Source of the DNA: Mycobacterium sp. 4858
GTDB taxonomy: Bacteria; Actinomycetota; Actinomycetes; Mycobacteriales; Mycobacteriaceae
Direction: 5' to 3'
Assembly (NCBI RefSeq): GCF_900240975.1
Contig: NZ_LT968776.1
Coordinates: 3,407,092-3,471,091 of the forward strand
DNA length: 64,000 bases
Below are positions 32,562 to 41,488 of this stretch, piece after piece. The notes under the pieces were generated by a model. The model did not search any database and had not been told where the DNA came from. It was given only the letters and a program-made list of their open reading frames with translations. A program made the position numbers and the translations under genes. How positions within the stretch are numbered: position 1 is the first letter of the stretch; each line of letters begins with the position of its first letter.

Positions 32562-33341
32562 CTAACTCGTCCAGCTCGGGGCGCGCTTCTGCAGAAACGC
32601 CAGCATGCCCTCGCGGGCTTCGTCGGATACGAAGAGCCGGGCCGACTCTTCGGCGAGCCGTCCGGCGTCGCGGTCGAACCCTTCCAGCACCGCCGCCGTG
32701 GTCAGCGCCTTGGAGGCCGCCAGCCCCTGCGGCGAACCGCGGCCCACGTCGGCGAGCAGTCCGCCCACCGCGGCGTCGACGTCCTCGGCGGCCATCGTGA
32801 TCAGTCCGATGTCCGCCGCCGTGGCGGCGTCGAACGTCTCGCCCGTCAGGTAGTAGCGCGCCGCGGCGCGTGGCGACAGCTTCGGCAGCAGCGTCAGCGA
32901 GATGATCGCCGGGGCGACGCCGATTCGGGCCTCGGTCAGAGCGAAGGTGCTGCGCGGCCCGGCGACGGCGATGTCGCAGGCACCGACGAGCCCGAACCCG
33001 CCCGCGCGGACATGCCCGTCGATGGCGGCGATGACCGGCAGCGGCGAGGAGACGATGGCCCTCATCACCGCGGTCATCTCGCGGGCCCGCGCGACGGCCA
33101 TGTCGAAGGGGTCACCCGCGCCGGCCTCACTCAGGTCCGCCCCGGCGCAGAAGGTGTTGCCCGTATGCCCGAGTACGACCGCCCGCACCGCCGCGTCCGC
33201 CTGCGCGTCGCGCAGCCCCTGATGCAACTGCTCGACGAGCGCGGTCGAAAGCGCGTTGCGGTTGTGGGGCGAGTTGAGCGTCAGCCGCGCGAACGGGCCC
33301 CCGGTCTCGGTGGGACCGGCGTATTCGACCAGCGTTTCCAT
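32562..33341 (-). CDS. echA7: Enoyl-CoA hydratase EchA7 type
   Basis: This 259-residue crotonase-fold enzyme is the last gene of the acyl-CoA carboxylase operon. The signature FCAGADLSEAG at about residues 64-74 and AIDGHVRAGGFGLVGACDIAVAG near residue 103 form the oxyanion hole. Next to a biotin carboxylase/carboxyltransferase pair and two acyl-CoA dehydrogenases it probably hydrates a glutaconyl-CoA-type product, as AtuE/LiuC do in acyclic terpene and leucine degradation. This is inference. It starts 10 bases after the fadE12 stop. Confidence 0.9.
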   Translation of the reverse strand: METLVEYAGPTETGGPFARLTLNSPHNRNALSTALVEQLHQGLRDAQADAAVRAVVLGHTGNTFCAGADLSEAGAGDPFDMAVARAREMTAVMRAIVSSPLPVIAAIDGHVRAGGFGLVGACDIAVAGPRSTFALTEARIGVAPAIISLTLLPKLSPRAAARYYLTGETFDAATAADIGLITMAAEDVDAAVGGLLADVGRGSPQGLAASKALTTAAVLEGFDRDAGRLAEESARLFVSDEAREGMLAFLQKRAPSWTS

Positions 33342-33351
33342 CAGTACGGCT

Positions 33352-34518
33352 TCAGTAGCTCCGAGGCAGACCCAGCGATGTCTGCGCCACGAAATTGAGC
33401 ACCATCTCCCGGCTGACTGGGGCGATCCGCCCGAGCCTGGCCGAGGCGAGCATGGCGGCGACGCCGTACTCCTTGGTCAGCCCGTTGCCGCCCATCGACT
33501 GCACGGCCTGATCGACCGAGCGGGTAGCCGCCTCGGCCGCAGCGTATTTGGCCATGTTGGCGGCCTCGGCCGCGCCCGCGTCGTCGCCGCTGTCGTAGAG
33601 CGTGGCGGCCTTCTGCATCATCAGCTTGGCCAGTTGCACCTCGATGTGGCACTGGGCCAACGGGTGCGACAGCCCCTGGTGCGCGCCGATCGGCGTGCCC
33701 CACACCTGGCGGGTCTTGACGTAGTCGGCGGCCTTCTCGAGGGCGAACCGTCCCATCCCGACCGAGCTGGCGGCGCCAATGATCCGCTCGGGGTTCAGGC
33801 CGGCGAAGAGCTGCGCGATCGCGGCGTCCTCGGAACCGACCAGCGCGTCGGCCGGCAGCCGGACGTCGTCGAGGAAGACCTGGAACTGCCGCTCGGGACT
33901 GATCAGCTCCATTTCGATTGGCGTGTAGGTGAATCCGGGGGCGTCGGTGGGCACCACGAACAGCGCCGGCCGCAGCTTGCCGGTCTTGGCCTCTTCCGTG
34001 CGACCCACCACCAGCACGGCCTGTGCCTGGTCGATGCCCGAGATGTAGACCTTCTGGCCCTTGAGGATCCAGTCGCTGCCGTCGCGGCGGGCGGTGGTGG
34101 TGATCTTGTGGGAGTTGGAGCCTGCGTCGGGCTCGGTGATGGCGAAGGCCATCGTCAGGGTGCCGTCGGCGATGCCGGGGATCCAGCGCCTCTTCTGTTC
34201 TTCGGTGCCGAACTTGCTGATGATGGTGCCGTTGATCGCCGGGGATACCACCATCAGCAGCAGCGCGCTGCCCGCGGCGGCCATCTCCTCCATCACCAGC
34301 GACAGCTCGTACATGCCGGCACCGCCGCCGCCGTACTCCTCGGGCAGGTTGACTCCCAGGAAGCCGAGTTTGCCCGCCTCCGCCCATAATTCGTCGGTGT
34401 GCTCGTGCGCGCGGGCCTTCTTCAGGTAGTACTCGCTGCCGTAGTTGGCGGCCCACGCGGCCACCGACTTGCGCAGGGCCTGCCGTTCCTCGCTCTCGAT
34501 GAAGCTGGTGTCGGTCAT
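33352..34518 (-). CDS. fadE12: Acyl-CoA dehydrogenase FadE12 type
   Basis: This 388-residue FAD-dependent acyl-CoA dehydrogenase is the same length as M. tuberculosis Rv0972c. Family motifs include MAFAITEPDAGSNSHKI (FAD/substrate loop) near residue 122, YISGIDQAQAVLVV, and the C-terminal QSMGGNGLTKEYGVAAMLASARLGRIAPVSREM. The ATG at 34518 shares its A with the TAA stop of accA2 (TAATG), so translation is coupled. Substrate is probably a branched or isoprenoid acyl-CoA, judged from the operon. Confidence 0.93.
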   Translation of the reverse strand: MTDTSFIESEERQALRKSVAAWAANYGSEYYLKKARAHEHTDELWAEAGKLGFLGVNLPEEYGGGGAGMYELSLVMEEMAAAGSALLLMVVSPAINGTIISKFGTEEQKRRWIPGIADGTLTMAFAITEPDAGSNSHKITTTARRDGSDWILKGQKVYISGIDQAQAVLVVGRTEEAKTGKLRPALFVVPTDAPGFTYTPIEMELISPERQFQVFLDDVRLPADALVGSEDAAIAQLFAGLNPERIIGAASSVGMGRFALEKAADYVKTRQVWGTPIGAHQGLSHPLAQCHIEVQLAKLMMQKAATLYDSGDDAGAAEAANMAKYAAAEAATRSVDQAVQSMGGNGLTKEYGVAAMLASARLGRIAPVSREMVLNFVAQTSLGLPRSY

Positions 34519-36506
34519 TACGAATCTCCTTCTGGTTGGGGCGCTTCCACTCTTGCCAGGACGGCGCCCACTTCGACCTGCTGACCGGTTTCGACGTTGA
34601 GCTCGGCGAGCAGGCCGTCGGAGGGGGCGGTGATGGTGTGCTCCATCTTCATCGCCTCCAGCCAGATCAGTGGCTGCCCGGCGGTGACGTTGTCGCCGAT
34701 CTCGGCGCCGAGGCGGATCACGTTGCCGGGCATCGGCGCGACCAGCGAGCCCTGCTCGACGGCCGAACCGGGCTCGGGGAAACGTGGCAGCGCCACCAGG
34801 TGGACCGGCCCGCGCGCCGAGTCGACGTAGACGTTGTCGCTGTAGCGCGCGACGGCGAAGCCGCACGCCACCCCGGATCCGTCGGCGAGCACGACCTCGT
34901 CCGCCGTCGCCGAGACCAGCCGGACCGGCTCAGCAACGTTGGGGTCGGCCAGGAGCAATCCCGTTCTGGTGAAACGGTATTCGACCCGATGCTCCCCGCC
35001 GTCGGCGTCGCGGTAGGTTTTCACCTGATAGCCGGACGCCAGGTTGCGCCAGCCGCTGGGCAGCGATCCCAGGACCGGCGCGGTCGCGCGGTTGTGCGCG
35101 GCGTCGGCGAGCGCGGCGGCGATCGCGGACAGCCGGACGGTGGCGCCGTCGGCCAGCGGGGCCGACAGTTTCGTCAGGTCATGCGTGTCGAAAAACGCGG
35201 TGTCGGTGTCGCCGTCGAGGAACGCGGGGTGGCGCAGCACGTTGACCAGCAGCTCACGGTTGGTGCGCAGGCCGTGCAGCCGGGTGCGGGCCAGCGCGTC
35301 GGCGAGCACCAGCGCCGCCTGCCTGCGGGTCGGCGCGTACGAGATGACCTTGGCCAGCATTGGGTCGTAGTGAATCGATACCGTCGACCCGGCGCCGATG
35401 CCCGAGTCGAGGCGGATGCCCGTCCGGTGACCCAGCGTGCCGAATCGCGATCGGACCGCCGGCACCTCGAAGTTGTCCACCCGGCCGGCCTGCGGCTGCC
35501 AGCCCTGGGCGGGATCCTCCGCATAAAGCCGGGCCTCGATCGAATGCCCTTGCGCGGCCGGCGGTTCGGCGTCGAGCCGGTCGCCTGCGGCGACGGAGAG
35601 CTGCAGTTCCACCAGGTCGAGCCCGGTGGTTTCCTCGGTCACGGGGTGCTCGACCTGCAGGCGGGTATTCATCTCCAGGAAGTAGAACTCGCCGTCGTCA
35701 TCGGCGAGGAACTCCACCGTGCCGGCGCCGGTGTAGCCGATCGCGCCGGCAGCCAGCCGCGCCGCGTCGAACAGCCTGGCCCGCATGCCCGGTATGCGCT
35801 CGACCAAGGGGGAAGGGGCCTCTTCGATGATCTTCTGGTGCCGGCGCTGGATGGAGCATTCCCGTTCGCCGACGGCCCAGACCGTGCCGTGGGTGTCGGC
35901 CATCACCTGCACCTCGATGTGGTGTCCGGTGGGCAGGTAGCGCTCGCAGAATACGGTCGGGTCGCCGAACGCGGACTGCGCCTCCCGGCGCGCGGCCTCC
36001 ACTTCGCTTGCGAGAGCGGACAATTCGCGCACCACCCGCATGCCGCGGCCGCCGCCGCCGGCGGAGGCCTTGACCAGCACGGGCAGCTGTGCCTCGGTGA
36101 CGGCGTCGGGGTCGAGTTCGTCGAGCACCGGAACCCCGGCGGCGGCCATCAGCTTCTTGGACTCGATCTTGGAGCCCATCGCGCGCACCGCGTCCACCGG
36201 CGGCCCGATCCAGGTCAGGCCCGCGCCCTGCACGGTGGCCGCGAAATCGGCGTTCTCCGAGAGGAACCCATACCCGGGATGTACCGCGTCGGCCCCTGCG
36301 GCGCGGGCGGCGGCGATGATCGCCTCGGCGTTCAGGTAGTCGTTGGCCTTCGGCAGCCGCACCCGCGCGTCCGCCTCGGCCACATGCGGCGCGGCGGCGT
36401 CCGGGTCGGTGTAGACGGCGACGGTCCCCAGGCCCAGCCGCCGGCAGGTGGCGAACACCCGTCGGGCGATCTCGCCGCGGTTGGCGACCAGCACTCGAGT
36501 AACCAT
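34518..36506 (-). CDS. accA2: Acyl-CoA carboxylase alpha subunit (biotin carboxylase plus BCCP)
   Basis: This 662-residue protein has the biotin carboxylase domain at about 1-445. Visible are LVANRGEIARRVFATCRRLG, HPGYGFLSENADFA, the ATP-grasp loop ASAGGGGRGMRVV and EMNTRLQVEHPVTEETTGLDLVELQ. A BT linker and a C-terminal biotinyl domain with LEAMKMEHTI follow; the modified Lys lies near residue 628. With AccD2 it carboxylates an acyl-CoA. The ATG at 36506 gives the usual MVTRVLVANRGE start, 5 bases after the accD2 stop. Confidence 0.95.
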   Translation of the reverse strand: MVTRVLVANRGEIARRVFATCRRLGLGTVAVYTDPDAAAPHVAEADARVRLPKANDYLNAEAIIAAARAAGADAVHPGYGFLSENADFAATVQGAGLTWIGPPVDAVRAMGSKIESKKLMAAAGVPVLDELDPDAVTEAQLPVLVKASAGGGGRGMRVVRELSALASEVEAARREAQSAFGDPTVFCERYLPTGHHIEVQVMADTHGTVWAVGERECSIQRRHQKIIEEAPSPLVERIPGMRARLFDAARLAAGAIGYTGAGTVEFLADDDGEFYFLEMNTRLQVEHPVTEETTGLDLVELQLSVAAGDRLDAEPPAAQGHSIEARLYAEDPAQGWQPQAGRVDNFEVPAVRSRFGTLGHRTGIRLDSGIGAGSTVSIHYDPMLAKVISYAPTRRQAALVLADALARTRLHGLRTNRELLVNVLRHPAFLDGDTDTAFFDTHDLTKLSAPLADGATVRLSAIAAALADAAHNRATAPVLGSLPSGWRNLASGYQVKTYRDADGGEHRVEYRFTRTGLLLADPNVAEPVRLVSATADEVVLADGSGVACGFAVARYSDNVYVDSARGPVHLVALPRFPEPGSAVEQGSLVAPMPGNVIRLGAEIGDNVTAGQPLIWLEAMKMEHTITAPSDGLLAELNVETGQQVEVGAVLARVEAPQPEGDS

Positions 36507-36511
36507 GGGGC

Positions 36512-38107
36512 TCACATCCGGAAGACGCCGAAGTTCGACGTCCCCTTGATCGGGCCATTGGCGATGGCGGACAAACACATTCCCAGTACGGTGCGGGTGT
36601 CGCGTGGGTCGATCACCCCGTCGTCGTAGAGCATTCCGGACAACACCAGCGGCAGTGACTCGGCTTCGATCTGGCCCTCGACGGCCGCGCGCATCGCGGC
36701 GTCGGCCTCCTCGTCCACCTGCTGGCCGCGGGCCTCGGCGGCGGCGCGGGCCACGATCGACAAGACGCCCGCCAGCTGGGCGCCGCCCATCACCGCGGAT
36801 TTGGCGCTGGGCCAGGCGAACAGGAACCTCGGGTCATAGGCGCGCCCGCACATGCCGTAGTGGCCGGCGCCGTAGGAGGCGCCGATCAACAGCGAGATGT
36901 GGGGAACGGTCGAGTTGGAGACGGCGTTGATCATCATCGAGCCGTGCTTGATCATCCCGCCCTCCTCGTAGTCCTTGCCCACCATGTATCCGGTGGTGTT
37001 GTGCAGGAACAACAGTGGCGTGTTCGAGCGGTTGGCCAGCTGGATGAACTGGGTGGCCTTCTGCGACTCCTCGCTGAACAGCACGCCGCGCGCGTTGGCC
37101 AGGATGCCCAGGGGATAGCCGTGTAGGCGGGCCCACCCGGTCACCAGCGACGAGCCGTACATGGCCTTGAATTCGTCGAATTCCGAGCCGTCGACGATGC
37201 GGGCGATCACCTCGCGCGGGTCGAACGGGATGCGCAGGTCCGCGGGCACGATGCCGATCAGCTCTTCGGCGTCGAACAACGGATCGGCGACCGGGCCCGG
37301 CGCGGGACCCTGTTTGCGCCAGTTCAGCCGGGCGACGATGCGGCGCCCGATGCGGATGGCGTCGAGCTCGTCGACGGCGAAGTAGTCGCCCAAACCGGAG
37401 ACTCGGGAATGCATTTCGGCGCCGCCGAGCGATTCGTCGTCGGATTCCTCGCCGGTGGCCATCTTGACCAGCGGGGGACCGGCCAGGAACACCTTGGAGC
37501 GTTCCTTGATCATCACCACGTGGTCGGACATGCCGGGAATGTAGGCGCCGCCGGCGGTGGAGTTGCCGAACACCAGCGCGACGGTGGGGATGCCGGCCGC
37601 CGACAGGCGGGTGAGGTCGCGGAACATCCGGCCGCCGGGGATGAAGATCTCTTTCTGGGTGGGCAGGTCCGCCCCGCCGGATTCCACCAGCGAGATGACG
37701 GGCAGTCGGTTTTCGAACGCGATCTGATTGGCCCGCAGGATCTTTTTCAGGGTCCACGGGTTGCTGGTGCCACCCTTGACCGTCGGATCGTTGGCGACGA
37801 TCAGGCACTCCACGCCCGACACGACTCCGATGCCGTCGACGGTGCTGGCGCCGACGGTGAACGCGCTGCCGTAGGCCGCCAGCGGGCTGAGCTCGAGGAA
37901 CGGGGAGTCGGGGTCGAGGAGCAGCTCGATGCGTTCCCGGGCGGTCAGCTTGCCGCGCCCGTGGTGGCGTTCGACGTACTTGGGCCCGCCGCCGGCAAGC
38001 GCTTTGGCGAGCTCGGCGTCGATCTCCTCTAGCCGGGTGGTCGCCGTCGACGCCGCGTCGGCGTAGGCGGGGGAGTTCGGGTCGAGCGTGGACTTCAGTG
38101 TGCTCAC
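36512..38107 (-). CDS. accD2: Acyl-CoA carboxylase beta subunit (carboxyltransferase)
   Basis: This 531-residue carboxyltransferase partners AccA2. It has the N-terminal crotonase-like half with GRGKLTARERIELLLDPDSPFLELS and ISLVESGGADLP. The C-terminal half carries GNSTAGGAYIPGMSD and GASYGAGHYGMCGRAYDPRFLFAWPSA. The sequence resembles methylcrotonyl-/geranyl-CoA carboxylase beta subunits (YMVGKDYEEGGMIKHGSMMINAVSNS) more than propionyl-CoA carboxylases. The GTG start at 38107 overlaps the fadE13 stop as GTGA. Confidence 0.93.
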   Translation of the reverse strand: MSTLKSTLDPNSPAYADAASTATTRLEEIDAELAKALAGGGPKYVERHHGRGKLTARERIELLLDPDSPFLELSPLAAYGSAFTVGASTVDGIGVVSGVECLIVANDPTVKGGTSNPWTLKKILRANQIAFENRLPVISLVESGGADLPTQKEIFIPGGRMFRDLTRLSAAGIPTVALVFGNSTAGGAYIPGMSDHVVMIKERSKVFLAGPPLVKMATGEESDDESLGGAEMHSRVSGLGDYFAVDELDAIRIGRRIVARLNWRKQGPAPGPVADPLFDAEELIGIVPADLRIPFDPREVIARIVDGSEFDEFKAMYGSSLVTGWARLHGYPLGILANARGVLFSEESQKATQFIQLANRSNTPLLFLHNTTGYMVGKDYEEGGMIKHGSMMINAVSNSTVPHISLLIGASYGAGHYGMCGRAYDPRFLFAWPSAKSAVMGGAQLAGVLSIVARAAAEARGQQVDEEADAAMRAAVEGQIEAESLPLVLSGMLYDDGVIDPRDTRTVLGMCLSAIANGPIKGTSNFGVFRM

Positions 38108-39252
38108 GATTGGAATCCCAGCGTCTTGGCGGCCAGCGAGGTCAGGATTTCGGTGGTCCCACCGCCGATGCCCAGGATCCGCATGTCCCGGTATTGGCGT
38201 TCGACTTCGGATTCGGCCATGTAGCCCATGCCGCCGAACAGCTGCACGGCCTGATTGGCCACCCATTCGCCGGCCTCCACGGCGGTGTTCTTGGCGAAAC
38301 ACACCTCGGCGATCAGGTTGGCCTCACCGGCCAGTTGGCGTTCGACCACATGGCGGGAGTAGACCCGCGCGACGTCGATGCGCCGGGCCATCTCGGCCAG
38401 CGTGTTCTGCACCGACTGCCGCGAGATCAGCGGCCGCCCGAAGGTCTCGCGGTCGCGGCACCACTGCACCGTCAGGTCCAGGCACCGCTGGGCGCTCGAA
38501 TAGGCCTGCGCGGCAAGGCCGATGCGTTCCGAGACGAACGCCTGCGCGATCTGCAGGAAGCCGCTGTTCTCGGCGCCGACCAGGTTGGCCGCCGGCACAC
38601 GGGCGTCGACGAAGGACAGCTCGGCGGTGTCCGAGGACCGCCATCCCATCTTCGCCAGCTTGCGGCTCACCTCGAAACCCGGCGTGCCCTTCTCGACCAC
38701 CAGCAGCGAGACGCCCGCCGCGCCGGGACCGCCGGTGCGCACCGCGGTGACGACGTAGTCGGCGCGCACCCCGGAGGTGATGTAGGTCTTGGCGCCGTTG
38801 ACCACATAGTGGTCGCCGTCTAGCACCGCCGAGGTCCGTAGGTGTCCCACGTCCGAGCCGCCGCCGGGTTCGGTGATGGCCAGCGCGCCGATCTTGTCGC
38901 CGGCCAGCGTCGGGCGGACGAACTCTTCGATCAGCCGCTGATCGCCGGAGGCGATCATGTGCGGCACCGCGATGCCGCAGGTGAACAGCGACGCGAAAAC
39001 CCCACCCGGTGCGCCGGCCTGATGCACCTCTTCGCAGATGATCACCGCGTCCGCGCCGTCGCCGCCGCCCCCGCCGACCGCCTCGGGAAAGCCCGCGCCC
39101 AGCAGGCCGGCGTCCCCGGCCCGGCGGTGCAGGTCGCGCGGCAGCTCGCCGCTGCCCTCCCACTCGTCGGCGTGCGGCAGGATCTCGCGTTCGGTGAAGG
39201 AGCGCACGGTCTTTCGCAACGCTTCGCGCTCGGGGGTCGTCCAGAGATTCAT
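38104..39252 (-). CDS. fadE13: Acyl-CoA dehydrogenase FadE13 type
   Basis: This 382-residue acyl-CoA dehydrogenase has LAITEPGGGSDVGHLRTSA near residue 118, the hinge KMGWRSSDTAELSFVDARVPAANLVG, and the C-terminal FAD segment QLFGGMGYMAESEVERQYRDMRILGIGGGTTEI. That segment contains the Glu-containing catalytic helix typical of isovaleryl-type enzymes. The ATG at 39252 overlaps the stop of the AtuA-like gene (ATGA) and its own stop overlaps accD2. It is a different subgroup from FadE12, so the operon encodes two distinct dehydrogenation steps or substrates. Confidence 0.93.
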   Translation of the reverse strand: MNLWTTPEREALRKTVRSFTEREILPHADEWEGSGELPRDLHRRAGDAGLLGAGFPEAVGGGGGDGADAVIICEEVHQAGAPGGVFASLFTCGIAVPHMIASGDQRLIEEFVRPTLAGDKIGALAITEPGGGSDVGHLRTSAVLDGDHYVVNGAKTYITSGVRADYVVTAVRTGGPGAAGVSLLVVEKGTPGFEVSRKLAKMGWRSSDTAELSFVDARVPAANLVGAENSGFLQIAQAFVSERIGLAAQAYSSAQRCLDLTVQWCRDRETFGRPLISRQSVQNTLAEMARRIDVARVYSRHVVERQLAGEANLIAEVCFAKNTAVEAGEWVANQAVQLFGGMGYMAESEVERQYRDMRILGIGGGTTEILTSLAAKTLGFQS

Positions 39253-40958
39253 AACAGCCTTTCGGGGATGTCGACGTGCCGGCCGCGCAGCCATTCGCCC
39301 AGCCCCTTGGCCTGCGGATCGAACCGCGCCTGGTAGGCGACGCCCTGGCCCAGGATGCCGTCGACAACGAAGTTGACCGCGCGCAGGTTGGGCAGCACGT
39401 GGCGGGTCACGTCGAACTCCGCGGCCTCGGGCAGCAGTTCGGTGAGCAGCTCGACGGTCAGCGTGTTGGCCAGCCAGCGCCACTGCTCGTCGGTGCGGAC
39501 CCAGACCCCGACGTTCGCCGAGCCGCCCTTGTCGCCGCTGCGCGCGCCGGCGATGCGGCCCAGCGGAACGCGCCGGGTCGGGCCGTCCGGAAGCGGCTCG
39601 GGCAACGCCGGGGGATCGGCGGGCGCCAACTCCAGAGTCTCGGTGGCGCAAGGGATCTCGACGCGGGAGCCGTCGGCGTGCACCGCGAGGTGCGGCACCT
39701 GGGTGGCGTCGACGTAGCCGGCGGTGAACACGCCGTAGACCTGGCCGTCGCCCGGCGGGGCGGTCACGTGGAAGCCGGGATAACTGGCGAGTGCCAATTC
39801 GACGGCGGCCGAAGAGAATTGACGCCCGACGCTTGAAGGATCGGGATCGCGGACCACGCAGTGCAGCAGCGCGCTGGCGGCTTCCTCGGTGTCGGCGTCG
39901 GTGTGGTCGGTGCGCGCCAGCGACCACTGCAGCTCCGCGGGCTTGACGGTCAGCGCGGCCTCGAGCTGCCGGCGCACCAAGTCGGCCTTGGCCTCGATGT
40001 CCAGCCCGGTCAACACGAACGTCATGGAATTGCGGAATCCGCCGATGCCGTTGAGCGACACCTTGTAGGTGGGCGGCGGCGGCTCGCCCCGCACGCCGCT
40101 GATGCGCACCCGGTCGGGGCCCTCGACGGACAGCTCGACGGTGTCCATCCGGGCGGTGACGTCGGGGTTGGCGTAGCGGGCGCCGGTGATCTCGTAGAGC
40201 AGCTGCGCGGTGACGGTGTCGACGCTGACCAGGCCGCCGGTGCCGGGGTGCTTGGTGATCACCGACGAGCCGTCCGCGTGCACCTCGGCCAGCGGAAAGC
40301 CGGCGTGGGTCAGGTCGGCGATTTCAGTGAAGAAGGAGTAGTTGCCGCCGGTGGCCTGCACGCCGCACTCGATGACGTGGCCGGCGACCACGGCACCGGC
40401 GAGAGCGTCGTAGTCGGTGCGTCCCCAGCCGAAGTGGGCCGCCGCGGCGCCGACGATCACCGAGGCGTCGGTGACCCGGCCGGTGACGACCACGTCGGCG
40501 CCGTCGCCCAGGCAGTCGGCGATGCCCCACGCGCCCAGGTAGGCGTTGGCGGTCAGGGGGGTGCCCAGGCCGAGGTCGGCGGCGCGCGCCAGCAGGTCGT
40601 CCCCCTCGACGTGGGCGACGCGGGCCGGGATGCCGAGCCGTTCGGCCAGGGCGCGGATTGCGTCGGCCAGCCCGGCCGGGTTGAGGCCACCGGCGTTGGC
40701 GACGATGCGGACGCCGCGGTCGCATGCCTCGCCCAGGCAATCCTCGAGCTGGGTCAGGAAGGTCCTGGCATAGCCGCGCTCGGGATGCTTCATCCGGTCG
40801 CGGCCCAGGATCAGCATGGTCAGTTCGGCCAGGTAGTCGCCGGTGAGGTAGTCCACCTCCCCGCCGGTGAGCATCTCCCGCATCGCCGACAGCCGGTCGC
40901 CGTAGAACCCGGAGCAGTTCGCGATCCGGACAGGGTCGTGACCAGCGTCAGAGGCCAT
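39249..40958 (-). CDS. AtuA-like acyclic terpene utilisation protein, DUF1446 (Rv0976c type)
   Basis: This 569-residue protein is the first gene of the six-gene operon. The DUF1446/AtuA region starts PVRIANCSGFYGDRLSAMREML and continues with DYLTGDYLAELTMLILGRDRMKHPERGYA. A C-terminal segment typical of the family reads RIAGARSGDKGGSANVGVWVR. AtuA is required for citronellol/geraniol degradation in Pseudomonas although its chemistry is not settled. The ATG at 40958 is supported by GGAGGACC directly upstream. Its presence with carboxylase and dehydrogenase genes is the main clue to an isoprenoid or branched acyl-CoA pathway. Confidence 0.88.
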   Translation of the reverse strand: MASDAGHDPVRIANCSGFYGDRLSAMREMLTGGEVDYLTGDYLAELTMLILGRDRMKHPERGYARTFLTQLEDCLGEACDRGVRIVANAGGLNPAGLADAIRALAERLGIPARVAHVEGDDLLARAADLGLGTPLTANAYLGAWGIADCLGDGADVVVTGRVTDASVIVGAAAAHFGWGRTDYDALAGAVVAGHVIECGVQATGGNYSFFTEIADLTHAGFPLAEVHADGSSVITKHPGTGGLVSVDTVTAQLLYEITGARYANPDVTARMDTVELSVEGPDRVRISGVRGEPPPPTYKVSLNGIGGFRNSMTFVLTGLDIEAKADLVRRQLEAALTVKPAELQWSLARTDHTDADTEEAASALLHCVVRDPDPSSVGRQFSSAAVELALASYPGFHVTAPPGDGQVYGVFTAGYVDATQVPHLAVHADGSRVEIPCATETLELAPADPPALPEPLPDGPTRRVPLGRIAGARSGDKGGSANVGVWVRTDEQWRWLANTLTVELLTELLPEAAEFDVTRHVLPNLRAVNFVVDGILGQGVAYQARFDPQAKGLGEWLRGRHVDIPERLL

Positions 40959-41001
40959 GCGGTCCTCCCATCTGCGATTCACCGGTGAGCGCAAACCAAC
41001 C

Positions 41002-41017
41002 AACCAACCGGTAGGTT
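41002..41017. promoter_or_regulatory. Inverted-repeat operator candidate upstream of the AtuA-fadE13-acc operon
   Basis: AACCAACCGGTAGGTT is a 16-base palindrome with only one mismatched pair, preceded by two more AACC units in tandem. It lies 44 bases upstream of the first gene. Size and symmetry suit a TetR-family repressor of acyl-CoA metabolism; the cognate regulator is not in this window. Confidence 0.55.
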
Positions 41018-41248
41018 AGCGGGTCGCGCCGGTGCCCCGTCAAGGACGTCCGATCGCCTCCGGCGCCGAGATCGCCACCACGGTCGTATGACGGCGCCGG
41101 ATCGCAGCCGTCACGGCAATCCGGGCGCCGGCGGCCGTCGTTTTGGTGCGCAGCAGGCCACCGACTATCCTGGTAGCAATCGTCGCACGTTCGGCCCCCC
41201 GGGCCACCCCCCGCGACACGCCCCCGACACGAGGAGTTAGGCCCGACC

Positions 41249-41422
41249 ATGGCCGTACCCAAGCGCAGGATGTCGCGCGCGAACACCCGTAGCCGTCGCG
41301 CGCAGTGGAAGGCCACCAAGACCGAGCTCGTCGGTGTGACGGTCGCGGGCCAGAAGCACAAGGTCCCCCGCCGGCTGCTCAAGGCCGCCCGGCTTGGCCT
41401 GATCGACCTGGACCGGCGTTAG
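41249..41422 (+). CDS. rpmF: 50S ribosomal protein L32
   Basis: This 57-residue basic ribosomal protein starts MAVPKRRMSRANTRSRRAQWK, the standard L32 N-terminus, and ends RLLKAARLGLIDLDRR. The four zinc-binding cysteines of the C+ form of L32 are absent, so this is a zinc-independent (C-minus) version. The ribosome-binding site GAGGAG lies about 12-17 bases upstream. It precedes mprA as in other mycobacteria, with 66 bases between them. Confidence 0.96.
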   Translation: MAVPKRRMSRANTRSRRAQWKATKTELVGVTVAGQKHKVPRRLLKAARLGLIDLDRR

Positions 41423-41448
41423 TTAATCTCGGCAAACACCCGGCGCGC

Positions 41449-41467
41449 CTCTCAGGCCGCTCTCAGG
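41449..41467 (+). promoter_or_regulatory. MprA-box-like direct repeat upstream of mprA
   Basis: CTCTCAGG is repeated exactly at 41449-41456 and 41460-41467 with 3 bases between, 21 bases before the mprA start. The published MprA box consists of two 8-base direct repeats upstream of mprA, so autoregulation is expected. Confidence 0.7.
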
Positions 41468-41488
41468 CGTCGGGACGACACTAGCCCC

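Noticed and set aside
40991..41020. IdeR iron box in the GGTTAGC stretch upstream of the AtuA-like gene
   Set aside because: Only one half of the TTAGGTTAGGCTAACCTAA consensus is approximated; the symmetric AACC/GGTT repeat explains the sequence better.
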